Source: Sisyra terminalis
Lineage: Eukaryota; Arthropoda; Insecta; Neuroptera; Sisyridae
Assembly (NCBI GenBank): GCA_958496175.1
Contig: OY292279.1
Span: 2,170,001 to 2,234,000 of the forward strand
Direction of reading: 5' to 3'
DNA: 64,000 nucleotides
Position numbers and translations under genes: made by a program
Shown: in pieces, positions 21,801 through 32,860 of the stretch
How the letters are laid out: each line of letters opens with the position of its first letter
How positions within the stretch are numbered: the stretch's first letter is position 1
Notes under the pieces: model-generated
Databases searched by the model: none
What the model saw: only the letters and a program-made list of their open reading frames with translations
Told to the model about the DNA's origin: nothing

Positions 21801-23169
21801 TCAGTGTTTGTGGAACGCATTTCTTCCTCAACCTTTGGAACGGCCAACGGCCTCGAATTTCGTGTGGCTATATATCATGGGGCTTTCTTCCACAATGTGG
21901 CTGATAAACGGATCAACAATTTCCTATTGTACAAAGAAATTCTGATTTAATTGGATATAAGTAACGGAATAATATACTCTGAAGACTGACGATTTGGAAT
22001 ATGGATTTCCTGATCCTTTTTGATGCAAAAAAACTCTAATATTAACTGGAGTTAAACTTTTTGCTTATACAAATCGATTTACGAAGAATGGACGTGAATT
22101 GTAGCAAAAATTTGCTAAGATCTCTCATCAATTACGTTAAATACTTTCAAAAGAAGGGAAAGACTTGAAACTTATAAAATGTCTCCAAAGATACTTTTAT
22201 TTCATAAAAAACAATACAATATATTATATAATTAATAGTAAAACATTAGCGTTGATAAATAATCACTACAAACATTAAAAACCTAAAGGTTTTCGCCAAT
22301 ATGAATAGATTTCAATCATTTCATTAGACTTCCGGAAAGTGGAATAGATTTATCTGAAAAAAGATTAGTAAGTTAATTATTTTGGAAATTTACTATAAAA
22401 ACGTTGAAATTTACTATAAACATAAGATCTTCTACCCGCATGTATTATAAACTCATATTTATAACTTTTCCGGACATAATAAATATATTTATCTTGTACA
22501 GGTTTTCTTCATTTCAATTGCATCGTTTTGCAAAAATTGCTTGACCAAAATGTTTTTCGTGATCCCAATTATGTTCTTTTTCGATAATTATTCCCTAAAA
22601 TCATAAAATTTCTTATCTTTACAGCTGAAAAACGTAAATTTTGCAGGACTTAGCCTACGGATCCTTCGGATAGTGTCTTACATTAACCTAAATATTGCTG
22701 CAAAAAAATCATTATTTTATAATGTACCAAGCAAATAAAAACGATTTTATCTTTTCTTGGTCCATTGGATGAGATTTTTCATTAATTAATATATTTAAAT
22801 TTTTTTGACAAATTGTCAAAATTGACAGATCGAAATTTTTGACAGTTCTATGAGATTCGATTTCTGTTTTAACGGCCTTGTCAAAATATGATTTAGGATA
22901 CGCGCGTAATTTAAAAATTTATAGATTAATTCATACAGAGAAAAGATTTTTTGTTAGTAAGGAAATAAGCGTGAAAAATTAGTAGATTTAGATTAAATAT
23001 TTGTCTTTTAGGTCACTTACGTAAAAAAAAATTATTTTGATTTCGCAATTTTATGGAGTTCAATATATTTGTTTATTTACTGAAATTCAGTAAATGGAGT
23101 TTAAATTAATGAAAGATTTTTATGTTTTTTAATCAATAAAAGTAAGAAGATGTTATCAAAGAATAAAAT
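21801..23169. other. AT-rich intergenic, nothing identified
   Basis: Contains the 3'UTR of the small membrane protein gene and AT-rich DNA. No coding frame, RNA or clear repeat was recognised. Confidence 0.35.
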
Positions 23170-23219
23170 ATACTCAAATTAGATACTTTGATACTTCCAA
23201 AAGTTCAAACTTTGATGAC

Positions 23220-24270
23220 CATCAAACTCTAATCAAATCTTAATATATAAAAGGTGATTTCCGGAAAACTTAATTTCCAAGCTATTTTTAAAGATATCAG
23301 AATAATTTAAAAACCAGTGTGTTCAGCATAAAATAAACTTTATTTATACCTAATTTTAATTTTCCTACTTTGAAAGAAAAACAATCAATTTCGATTTGCA
23401 AAAACTTAAAAAATGTTACGATTAATTTCGAAACTTTAAAAATTGGAACTGTTATTTTAAAGCAAAAGTATTGGCTCAAGTGTACTTTAGCACACCCACA
23501 ATCTGACAACGTTGCATTTTCGACTTTGTTTTTAATTTAATTCGCGATATTTTTGTTAATATAATTCTCTCTTTTGTGGCTAAATTTTCATTATGGACCG
23601 ATTTAATCGCGAATTAAATTAAAAAGAAAGTCGAAAATGCAACATTGCCAGATTGTGCGTGTGCTAAAGTACACATGCGTCAAAGTATTTGATTAGTTAT
23701 TGAATGTAATGATTCAAACATCTTGCTATTTTTGTATTACAAAAAAGTAAAATTTTTCCGAAAATTCACTGCTCTGTTACTCTAAATATAATTAAGTTTC
23801 AATCATAGTTTTTTTGATGAGATATTTCTATTTGTATAAAGAACATTCTGTGAAATTTTTATTAATTTCCTTTCATTACTTTTCGAGATATTGAATTGAG
23901 AAAACTAACGTTTTTCGTCCATTTTTGAAGGCTTTAGAAAGAAAAGGAGTGTATGGCCAAAACTAAAACTTATACTGTAGATTGTTATAAAAGTATTCAA
24001 CCCAAAAACAAAATATCTTTAGTGAATCTTAATTTCTTCATAAAATATTATCACCAACAAAAGTAATAATTTTAAGATTTTTTCAGTTTTTGCAAATCGA
24101 AATTAACTACTTTTCTTTCAAAGTAGAAAAATCAAAAGTATGTAGAAATAAAGTTTATTTTATGTCAAATACACTGGTTTTTAAATTATTTCGATATCTA
24201 TAAAAATAACTAGAAAATTAAGTTTTCCGGAGACCACCTTTTACATTAAGATTTGTACAACCACCATTAT
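23220..24270. mobile_element. Foldback element with ~200-bp arms, carrying a nested MITE
   Basis: The left arm (about 23220-23440) and right arm (about 24080-24270) are reverse complements. Shared blocks are 'caaatctta', 'ttccggaaaacttaatttcc', 'aataatttaaaaaccagtgt', 'aaaataaactttattt', 'ctactttgaaagaaaa' and 'aatttcgatttgcaaaaact'. The interior holds the complete 209-bp palindromic MITE at 23473-23681 and otherwise non-coding AT-rich DNA. No transposase frame is seen, so it is non-autonomous. Confidence 0.75.
23473..23681. mobile_element. Complete palindromic hAT-like MITE with 8-bp target duplication
   Basis: A 209-bp element, almost a full palindrome: ends ggctcaagtgtactttagca and its complement (gctaaagtacacatgcgtc), then 'gttgcattttcgactttg' and its complement. 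The flanking 8-mer aaagtatt is repeated exactly at 23465-23472 and 23682-23689, which fixes the element ends. Related copies or pieces lie at 12724-12925 and in the hairpin loop near 5500. The 8-bp duplication suggests hAT or P-type mobilisation. Confidence 0.85.
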
Positions 24271-25103
24271 CAGATGGTTGCCTGGAAAGAAGCTATAACT
24301 TATCAGTTCTTTTCAAATAGCTTTTTATGATTGTCTACCTATAAGGAACTTAATTAATTAAAGAAGCAGGAAAATAAAAATGTTAAGTATCAATTTTTAT
24401 TAAAGTTGGGCAATTTTAAAATGATTGACCTCAAAGTTAAATTTTTTGGTGATTTCTTGGAGCTGGATGGTATATACGAAATGAAATCATTTAGTGGGAC
24501 TTTATCGTCGAGGATGTCGTTCAATTTATTAAGGATTTTACATTTTGGTATGTAAAAAGGGTGAAAAACTTCCCAAAAAGTTGGTATTGGAAATACTAAA
24601 TTAATCTTTCCTCAACAGACTAAAAAGACAGTACATTGATGCTCTATTGTAAGCTTATGAGCTTTAATTAATAAATTTGTGTCAAGCTTTTGTATGGCTT
24701 TAAATTTTATGTCTTATTTTGAATTTTTTGTATGAAGTTATTAAGATTTTTGCTACAATTATTCCCTTGAGACGATGGTCAGAGATAAATGCTTTGTAAT
24801 TTTTTTAAAGTTGGACAAAGGTAGGCTAGGAACCCTGCGGGTTCAATTTCCACCAAATAAAATAAAAAGGGGAGAAAAAAAAAGTATTTTTTTTGTTGAA
24901 AATAAATTTAAAATTTATTTTTTTAAGTATTTGAGTTCCCACTTCTTTTTCCTGGTCTCTGATTGGTTAATTGATTTGCGATTGTAAGTCTATTATTCAC
25001 GTTGGAAGTTTATGGTAATGTTTGTCATATGTTTTGAAAGATTACAAAATACACGTGGGTTCGGTGGACTAATGAATAAAATTGAATTTTTTATAAAGAA
25101 TAA
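24271..25103. other. AT-rich intergenic, nothing identified
   Basis: No gene was recognised. A small hairpin gaaccc-tgc-gggttc lies near 24829. The last part is the 5' region of DDX27. Confidence 0.35.
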
Positions 25104-27465
25104 ATGATAATGAAAGTTCCCGATCAATTAAAGTATCCCGATTTAATTCGTACAATCGCGGATGATGCAGAAGTGGAGGATTTCTCGGATAAATCTGACG
25201 AAGAAATTGAAGTATGTATCAATATCAATGTTCCTAACCAAACATAATCGAAATTTGCCAATTTTTCCGGTTTTAGTTTCAACCATCCAAACAAAAACAT
25301 CGACGAAATGATGAATTTAACACTCAATTTCAATTTGTTGGATCTACAGATGAATATAATAAAGATCCATGGAATGATCTATCGAAATATGTAAAACGTA
25401 AAGCCAAAAGTAAAGTGGATGATAAAATTAAGAAAATCCTCAGTGAACAGCAACCGAGCGATGACAAACCCAATGACATGATGGACCAAGTGGAGGTTGA
25501 CATTTCGGATGATGAATTACAGTACGACAGTATCAGAAAAAAGGAGAAAAAGTTAAAAAAGAAGTCGAAGAAGATAGAGCCACAAGTGGCAGAAATGGAG
25601 GACGTTGGAGATGTAGTGCCGTTTTTCGAGGACAATCGAACTTTCTTTCAAATGAATTTATCGCGGCCTTTGCTTAAAGCAATCACTGAAATGAAATTTG
25701 TGCATCCCACACCAATACAAAGTGCTACAATTCCCGTGGCGCTATTGGGACGAGATATTTGTGGTTGTGCCGCCACTGGTACGGGGAAAACGGCCGCTTA
25801 TATGCTCCCCACTTTGGAACGCCTTTTGTATAGACCTGTCACGGCTGAAACTGTTACGCGCGTTTTGGTTTTGGTACCGACACGAGAACTTGGTAAGTTA
25901 GGCAACCAATGTTGCACGGGTGTTGTTTAATTTGCCTATCTGATCAGGGGTTTTTGTTTTTAGGGGTTCAAGTGTATCAAGTTACGAAACAGTTGTGTCA
26001 GTTTACGACCGTTGAAGTGGGTTTGGCCGTTGGTGGTTTGGATTTAAAAGCTCAGGAGACAATTTTGCGTAAAAATCCGGATATTGTTATAGCAACTCCG
26101 GGTCGATTGATTGATCATTTGAAAAACACGCCAACGTTTAGTCTGGACGGTATTGAGGTGCTGGTGTTGGATGAGGCTGATCGCATGTTGGATGAATATT
26201 TTGCGGAACAGATGAAGGAAATTGTGAAACAATGCTCGCGTACACGTCAAACGATGTTATTTTCGGCAACAATGACGGAACAAGTTAAAGATTTAGCGGC
26301 CGTTTCGTTGAACAATCCCGTGCGTGTGTTTGTCGACAACAATCAAGACGTGGCGTTTAATTTACGTCAAGAATTCGTGCGAATTCGTCAGACGTGTGAA
26401 ACGGATCGCGAAGCGATTTTGGCCGCACTAATTTGCCGCACGTTTCACAACCACTGTATGGTATTTGTGCAGACGAAGAAGGAGGCGCATCGTTTGCATA
26501 TTTTACTTGGCTTGTTGGGCGCACATGTGGGCGAGTTGCATGGTAATTTGACGCAACCGCAGCGGTTGGAGGCGTTGCGGAAATTTAAGGACGAGGAAAT
26601 CGATGTGTTGGTGGCCACTGATGTGGCCGCTCGAGGATTAGATATCAGTGGTGTTAAAACGGTTGTTAATTTTGTTATGCCAGCCACATTGGAACATTAT
26701 ATTCATCGAGTGGGACGTACAGCTCGTGCGGGTCGTTCCGGAGTTTCTGTTAGTTTGGCCGGAGAAAATGATCGTAAAATGGTTAAGGAAATTATTAAGA
26801 GAGCCAAAAATCCGGTGAAAACTCGTCTGATTCCCAATCCAATTTTGGAGAAATATCGACAAAAAGTCGCCAGTCTAGAGGAACATATTGATAAGGTGTT
26901 GAATGAAGAATATGAAGAGCGAATGTTGGCCAAAACTGAAAATCAAATAAATCGTGCCCAAAAGCAGTTGAGCGGCGATGAAATTAGTCAAAATCGTAGT
27001 TGGTATCAGACTCCAAAACAGCGGAAAGAAGAAAAGGATAAGTTGGCATTAAAACCATCGGACAAACAACCGAAGGAAAATAAAAATAAAAAATCAGACG
27101 CAGAAGTGAAGAAAAATAAAAAAGGAAAAAATAAGTCAAAAAAAGATACGCCCGACGGGAGAATTCAAGCCGAGTTGGAAAAAGTTGCGTTGATTCAAGC
27201 TCGCATAGCCAAACGAAATAAAAAACCATCGAAAATTCGATCATGTGTCGATCCAGTCGTCCAAAATTTGCAGGAAACGCGAAAACGGAAATCGAATTTT
27301 GAAAAAGATTTACTTGATGTATCGAAAAAAGGAGTGAAACGTATGCGATATGAGGCCAACAAGCACAAAAAGGACACACAATTCAATAAGCGACGGGACA
27401 ACAATAAGGTCAAAGGCAAAAAGAAAGTATTTGGAAAGCCAATGCCAAAGAAAAACAGAAATTAG
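25104..27465 (+). CDS. DDX27: DEAD-box RNA helicase DDX27 (yeast Drs1 orthologue)
   Basis: Exons 25104-25211, 25277-25892 and 25964-27465 (introns 65 and 71 bp) encode 741 residues. After an acidic/Lys-rich N-terminus the Q-motif region (FHPTPIQ-like, here FVHPTPIQSATIP) leads to motif I ATGTGKT (about 201-208), PTRELG joined across intron 2 to VQVYQVTKQL, AVGGLD, TPGRLIDHL, DEADRMLDEYF (about 311), FSATMT (about 341), LHGNLTQ.QRLEALR, VATDVAARGLDI and HRVGRTARAGR (about 489). SWYQTPKQRKEEK and a very basic nucleolar-type tail follow. DEADRMLDEYF and the QRLEALR block separate DDX27 from other family members. It acts in nucleolar 60S ribosome assembly and 47S rRNA processing. Two ATGs (25104, 25110) are in frame; the first is chosen. 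The stop lies only 31 bp from the stop of the opposing gene. Confidence 0.95.
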
Positions 27466-27481
27466 GTATATCACATTATTT

Positions 27482-27495
27482 TTTATTCAAATAAA
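27482..27495. terminator. Opposed poly(A) signals of two convergent genes
   Basis: AATAAA on the plus strand at 27490-27495 (for DDX27) and AATAAA on the minus strand at 27487-27482 (for the secreted protein gene) lie two bases apart within the 31-bp gap. Cleavage normally follows the signal by 10-30 bp, so each transcript must end inside the other's coding region. Confidence 0.7.
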
Positions 27496-27496
27496 A

Positions 27497-27988
27497 TTAG
27501 TGTAAGTTTATGAATTTGTTGTGTTGATTTCTTTCGAAATGTACATACCCCAAATCGGGGAAAATGAGAAATTTATTTTTGATAGAATATCGCGAAAATA
27601 ACGTTAAGGGTTTTTGAAATTCTCCGGATATTTTCATCCGGTCGGTGTACAGATTGTACGTATTTTTGTGGTACGGATCACGGCCGAATGGTTTGGAATC
27701 GAGAGATTCTAAGTAGAAGTTTTCAGGAAAGTTTTTGTGATAGTATTTGTTGTACAATTGATTCATGTATTTCTCGTATTGTGCCTCATCTCCCGGATCC
27801 GTTGCCACGGGCAATGTTAAATTGAAAGCCGGAAGTTGAATGTAGCCATTGAATTCTTCCGCAAAACATAAGGGGACTACCTATATTTTCCAACCAAAAA
27901 AACATTGTACATTTAATTAATTTTAAAGGAAATACATTTGTCGTACCTGAATTATAAGTAGTGCAGAAAAAACATATTTAATATTCAT
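27497..27988 (-). CDS. Small secreted Tyr/Asn-rich protein, family not recognised
   Basis: Two minus-strand exons, 27988-27947 and 27880-27497 (66-bp GT-AG intron, phase 0), give 141 residues. The spliced N-terminus MNIKYVFSALLIIQVVPLCFA is a strong signal peptide with likely cleavage after CFA. The mature part (about 120 residues) has no cysteine and is rich in Tyr, Asn, Phe and Lys, e.g. QLYNKYYHKNFPENFYLES and SKPFGRDPYHKNTYNLYTDR. It contains no transmembrane helix. The composition is that of a secreted structural or cuticular or glandular protein, but I recognise no family motif. The exon 1 start is the only ATG that supplies a signal peptide. Confidence 0.7.
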
Positions 27989-28274
27989 TTTTGAAGATAT
28001 TTACGAATGATTTAATGTTGATGTCTGAATAAAAAAAAACGTTTTTCCTATACTTTTATTGGGGTTCTTATCACTGAAAAGATTATCTACTTATTTTTAT
28101 GTGTGTTTTATTTCGAGTTGACAAAATTCATATAAAACTACTGACTTACATATCAGTTTTATTATTATTTTTTTTTTTTTGGGGGGATCGAAATCCTTGA
28201 TATTGTTTATTTCTAACGAAAAAAATTCCTTTAAAAAAAATTAACAAAGTTTGCAACCTAAGGCCAATAAATTA

Positions 28275-29328
28275 CACCGGCACACAAAAAAAAAGTGATC
28301 TGTAGTTTTAACCGGACCTACATAAATCTACGTATTTTGATCTCCTGAACACGAATCCGGGGTCGGTTTGACATCCGTACACCCTCAAAAATTCAAGAAA
28401 ACTTTAAAAAACCGAAAAAAAATGGTTAAAATCGGCAGTTTTGGTGACATAGAAAATTTTTTTTGAACTAAACCGAGCATGATTTTCAGGTTTGCGATCC
28501 GCTGAATACAAATTCGAAGTTTATGTAGACCATAATCCGTTTTTATTGTAAGAAATTTGCAAAAAACCCTGAAAAATTGTAAAAAATTGCGGCTATTGTT
28601 CTAAAATTCGAGATTATATGATGAAAATAAACTTTTAAATCTCTACAAAGAATATTTTGCATATTATTCTATTTCTGGAATATGATTGTTGAAGATTATT
28701 TGGCTAACCGCGATTTTGTTATTTCTATAGATTTTTTACGATAAACAAAAATTTTTTTTTAATTCCGGATCAATGGACTTCAAATTTATACTCAACAGAT
28801 TTGCCAACATGTCAAATTTATTATGATTTCATTAAAAATTTGATATTTATCACAAGAACTTTGATTTTTCTGAAATTTTCAGGGTTTTTTGCTATTTACA
28901 TGGATTTCTAAGAATGGCTGGACCGAATACCTTCAAGATTTATAATATGCGGATTAGAAAACATGAAAAGCATGAAAAATCGAGCTCCTTAGAATTTTTG
29001 TACACAATTACTGCAATTTCTCGCAATTTTCAAAGATTTTTTGCAATTTTCTTACAATTAAAACAGCTTATGATCTAAATGAACTTCGAATTTGTATTCA
29101 GCGGATCGAAAAACATGAAAATCATGCTCGGCTTAGTTCAAAAAAAATTCTATGTCACCAAAACTGCCGATTTTAACTATTTTCTTCGGTTTTTTAAAGT
29201 TTTCTCGAATTTTTGAGGGTGTACAGGTCAAACCGACCCCGGATTCGTGTTCAGGGGGTCAAATTACGTAGATTTATGTAGATCCGGTCAAAACTACAGA
29301 CAACTTTTTTTTTTTTGTGTGCCGGTGT
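28275..29328. mobile_element. Foldback element with ~320-bp inverted arms (ACACCGGCACAC ends)
   Basis: The left arm starts acaccggcacacaaaaaaaa and the right arm ends in its complement. Inside, 'cctacataaatctacgta', 'gaacacgaatccggggtcgg', 'gtacaccctcaaaaattc' and 'gagcatgattttcaggtt' recur reversed at about 29090-29290. The arms cover about 28275-28600 and 29000-29328. The middle (about 400 bp) is AT-rich without a transposase. No clear target duplication was found. Confidence 0.85.
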
Positions 29329-29487
29329 TATTATTAATATCAGTATTAGACTGAACCAAAAAAAATCGACTTTTTCTTTCTTTTGGACTATATCGAAAAT
29401 ATAGTTCAGTGACCAAAAAAAAAATATCGGGAAGGCTTGAGCCCTTTATTAACACTTGCCAAAACAATAATCGCTTATAGTCAAAAC

Positions 29488-29636
29488 CAAGGTTTATTAA
29501 TTTCACAGGTTGCCTCATTAGAAAGAAAAATATGACGTCATACGAAGAATTTTGAAATTTGAATCAGTCTGAAGATTGTACGAATTTCTTTTGGATACGT
29601 CACGTATGAGGCCACCTGTGTATTTTATAAACCTTG
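29488..29636. mobile_element. MITE with CAAGGTTTATTAA termini and perfect 9-bp target duplication (copy 2)
   Basis: A 149-bp element related to 12559-12714, flanked by agtcaaaac on both sides (29479-29487 and 29637-29645). A 9-bp duplication is characteristic of Mutator-like (MULE) elements. Its internal sequence has 'atatgacgtcatacgaag' in common with copy 1. Confidence 0.85.
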
Positions 29637-29794
29637 AGTCAAAACCACAATAAAATAACAATCGCTTTGTTGTGACGTAAACGGAAATTCATAACTGACC
29701 TGAACTCGAGCCTGAAACCAGCCCCTTATATATCCGCAACCCAACGTTCTAGTATGTTCTCCCGTTTGCTAGACGTTTCTAGAATCTTTTGGTG

Positions 29795-29979
29795 CATTGT
29801 TTCCCAACCTGTGGTCCGCGGTCCCATTTGAAAAAGTTTGTTTTTTATTTTTTAATTTGATGAAGGAATACTAAAGTATAATATTGTCCGAAAATTGCAC
29901 CTTTTTTTCACTCAGAAGTCCTTGGCATTATGCTTGATTTCTTTGGGGGTCCGCGGCTGAAAAAAGTTAGGAACCGCTG
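29795..29979. mobile_element. hAT MITE (CATTGTTTCCCAACC / GGAACCGCTG ends)
   Basis: A 185-bp element with ends cattgtttcccaacctgtgg and aggaaccgctg, internal ggtccgcgg pairs, and flanking 8-mers ttttggtg and ttctggtg (7 of 8 match). The CAGTGGTTCCCAACC-like terminus is a classic hAT end. Confidence 0.8.
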
Positions 29980-30842
29980 TTCTGGTGTATTTGCGTTGGT
30001 GAGAGAGAGAAAGAAATCACTAACTTCGTCTTTTTCTGTTACAATATTAATATTAAGAGGTCTATTATTTTTAATTTCGATTTTTTATTTGTACTTTTAT
30101 TTTTGCGTCAATGCTGTCGAAACAATCAAGGTAAAAAAATTCATCTGCACATATTTTTATAGAAAATTAAATTCCCTACAAAAAAGGTCTTTTGGAAAAT
30201 TTTTGTCAGAGACGCCGTTTCTGAATAATCAAGCTTCAGACATTGATATAATTTTTAGATTTATCATTTTATTTTGGAATTAACGAACAAATAAATATAT
30301 AGAAATGAACAATTTAGATTCTTGACGGGAATTTAATGCTCTACAAAAAAGGTCTCTTAACGTTTTTACATAAAATCACTTTTTTAAAAGTTATTCACAA
30401 TTAAAGTTGAAGAAAAAATTAAATTATTGTTTTTTTCGTTGTTGATTCAATTTTGAAAGAGTGATTTTATGTAAAAATGGTAAAAGATCTTTTTTGTAGA
30501 GCATTAAATTCCCTTCACGAATCCATATTGTTAATTTCTATATATTTATTTGTTCGTTAGTTACAAAATTCCAAAATAAAGAAGATAAATCTAAAAATTA
30601 TATCAATGTCAGAAGCTTGCTTATTCGGAAACGGCGTGTCTGTCAAAAAATTTTAAAGATACCTTTTTTGTAGGGAATTTAATTTTCTATTAAAATATGT
30701 GCAGATAAATTTTTTTACCTTGAAAGTTTCGACAGCATTGACGCAAAAATGAAAGCCCAAATAAAAAATCGAATTTAAGGATGATAGACCTCTTAATACT
30801 AATATTAAAGTTATACTAATATTATCTTTTTGGCCCAGTCTA

Positions 30843-31240
30843 GTGAGTATGTTGACAGATAAAAATTGTTTTTACATTTTTTCTATAAAAATAATAGCTT
30901 TTAGAGAAGTTTCGGTTATAAAAACAAGTTTCTGTCGGACACCAGTAATTACTTAAGTGGGTATTGCCATCTGTATGAGAAATGGTGAACTTTTAGCACA
31001 ATTATTCACACCATCTATGGGACGATACGGGAATTTTTAGTAACTATTTTAATCATGTTTTTTGACGAAATTTTTTTGTCTCAAATTTGTTACATTTTTA
31101 ATTATACCATACCATAATTAATATTATTTACAAGTGCTTAAATTTGCAGAAAATTTCATTTAAATATTCTTAATATTTTTGGAAATATTTTTGTCATATA
31201 AGTAAACAAATAATAACATGGTAACAATATTCTCTTGCAC
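30843..31240. other. AT-rich intergenic, nothing identified
   Basis: No coding frame or RNA was seen between two foldback elements. Confidence 0.3.
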
Positions 31241-31279
31241 TTTGGAATTTTATAGCTCACGTTGGTGACAATATTTCGG

Positions 31280-31880
31280 AATGACCAAGGTATATTCTTG
31301 TAGAAAATTGAACGATCTACAAAAAAGGTCTCGTACAAGTTTTTAATATATTTATTCCTTCAAAAGTTATTCGAGGTCAAAGTTGAACTAAAGAGATATT
31401 TTAATATTTTTTCAATTTTTTGACGCAACCATCAATTTTATGAGAAAATTTTATAGGACATTTTTTTTAGAGCACTTTTTTTCCTATAACTTATCTCTAT
31501 AAAAGTTTTTGATATTTTTCACAGGTCCTAAGTTATTTAGTTAAAATAAAAAAAGAATTATGTTAAAAATTTTCAGTTTAATGCAAATAAAATAGGACCT
31601 GTGAAAAATTTTCAGTTTAATGCAAATAAAATAGGACCTGTGAAAAATATCAAAAACTTTTAAAGAGATAAGTTATAGAAAAGAAAATGCTCTACAAAAA
31701 ATGTTCTACAAAATTTTCTCATAAAATTGATGGTTGCGTCAAAAAATTGAAAAAATATGAACATTTCTCTTTAGTTCAACTTTGACTTCGGATAACTTTT
31801 GAACGAATAAATATATCACAAACTTATCCAAGACCTTTTTTGTAGATCGTTCAATTTTCTACAAGAATATACCTTCATAA
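31280..31880. mobile_element. Foldback element with ~245-bp arms and a 39-bp central tandem
   Basis: The arms 31280-31525 and 31635-31880 are reverse complements ('ttgtagaaaattgaacgatc', 'ctacaaaaaaggtct', 'gaactaaagagatattt', 'gacgcaaccatcaatttt', 'aaaagtttttgatatttttc'). The middle has two exact direct copies of a 39-bp unit beginning aaaaattttcagtttaatgc (about 31567-31644). Shared words with the 30-kb element ('ctacaaaaaaggtct', 'aaaagttattc', 'aaagttgaa') suggest one diverged family. Confidence 0.75.
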
Positions 31881-32518
31881 TAAATGAATGAATAATCATT
31901 CCGTTTTTTTTGAAAATTAACGTATTGACCGGTATTGGACCTCTAATTTAAGCCATTTTTTTAACATTACGTTCAGACTTCTTTTTTCTATATTTTATTA
32001 TACATCAGATTAAGTATTTTTTTCTAATGGTTCAATTTATGTAAATTTATAACCCTCTTGAGTAGGCATTTCTTATAAGTGACTTAATTTTTTTGCTCTC
32101 AAGTGTACTTTTTAGCAGGGTAGTTAGGCAACCCAAGTTACATTACTGCAGGAATGTTTTCATGAATGATGAAAGTTTTCAAACCATAAACGCTAATGTG
32201 TACTAAATGCAATTGTATACTTTGAGACGTAAAATCTTTCGAATTCTATCGAATAAAATTTTAAAAAAAATCACGATTTTCATTTTAAATTTTAAAAGTA
32301 TTTAATACAATTGTTTAACCTCTTATAGTTGTTCGATCGGCCAAAAAATCAATAAAATGTTTAAATTAAATCTTTAAAAATTATAAATAAGGAGTAACAT
32401 GCGGACGAAGTCCCACGTAACAATTAGTTCAACATATATTTACGTTCATATTGTAAAGTTAATACGGTTTTTTTCGATCGATATCTTCTGTACGAGAAGG
32501 CTGAAGGTCCTTAATATT

Positions 32519-32745
32519 TAACTCGTTTATTTTGAAAGTGGCGTAAGTCCATGGTGATTTTTTTTCTTGTAACTAGAACATCGTATGTTAATTATTTAAC
32601 TGCTAAGTTTTCAGAAATTACTGATTTTAACAAAAACGCCAATTATTCCCTCTTCCTTAGTATCTTATGTTTCTATGGTTCAAAAATGGTTACACTATAG
32701 GGATTGTTCTTGAAATGGACTTAACTCACTTTCAAAATAAACGGC
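32519..32745. mobile_element. Solitary copy of the MITE found in the DDX43 hairpin arms
   Basis: About 225 bp bounded by cgtttattttgaaagtggcg at the left and the complementary actcactttcaaaataaacg at the right, so it is itself a MITE with about 29-bp inverted termini. The interior 'tatgttaattatttaactgc' and 'aacaaaaacgccaattattcc' match 5073-5297 closely. Confidence 0.8.
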
Positions 32746-32836
32746 GCATATGAAAAATGCTTTGGAGTGGTAAGGGTTTAATTAAATGAGTTGTTTTCAG
32801 ACGATTGAACAAAGAAAAAAATCTTATAAAATACTT

Positions 32837-32842
32837 TTTATT
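32837..32842 (-). terminator. Poly(A) signal of COPS8
   Basis: AATAAA on the minus strand lies 19 bp after the COPS8 stop codon. Confidence 0.6.
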
Positions 32843-32860
32843 TTTAATGAATAATTAGAT

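Larger units (their letters stand above)
29345..30842. mobile_element. Composite foldback element with two nested MITEs
   Basis: The ends are 'agactgaaccaaaaaa' (left) and 'ggcccagtctagt' (right), inverted versions of one terminus. The arms around 30050-30440 and 30460-30842 form a near-continuous palindrome with 'aatattaagaggtct', 'tgcgtcaatgctgtcgaaac', 'catctgcacatattttta', 'ctacaaaaaaggtct', 'acgaacaaataaatatatag'. Compared with the copy at 16558, about 600 bp are inserted between the 'gagccct' and 'aatattaatattaagagg' blocks; that insert contains the MITEs at 29488 and 29795. Confidence 0.75.

Noticed and set aside
24825..24855. tRNA 3'-half-like stretch (gggttcaatttccacca)
   Set aside because: No matching D or anticodon arms or acceptor stem could be drawn upstream; the hairpin gaaccc-tgc-gggttc explains the resemblance.
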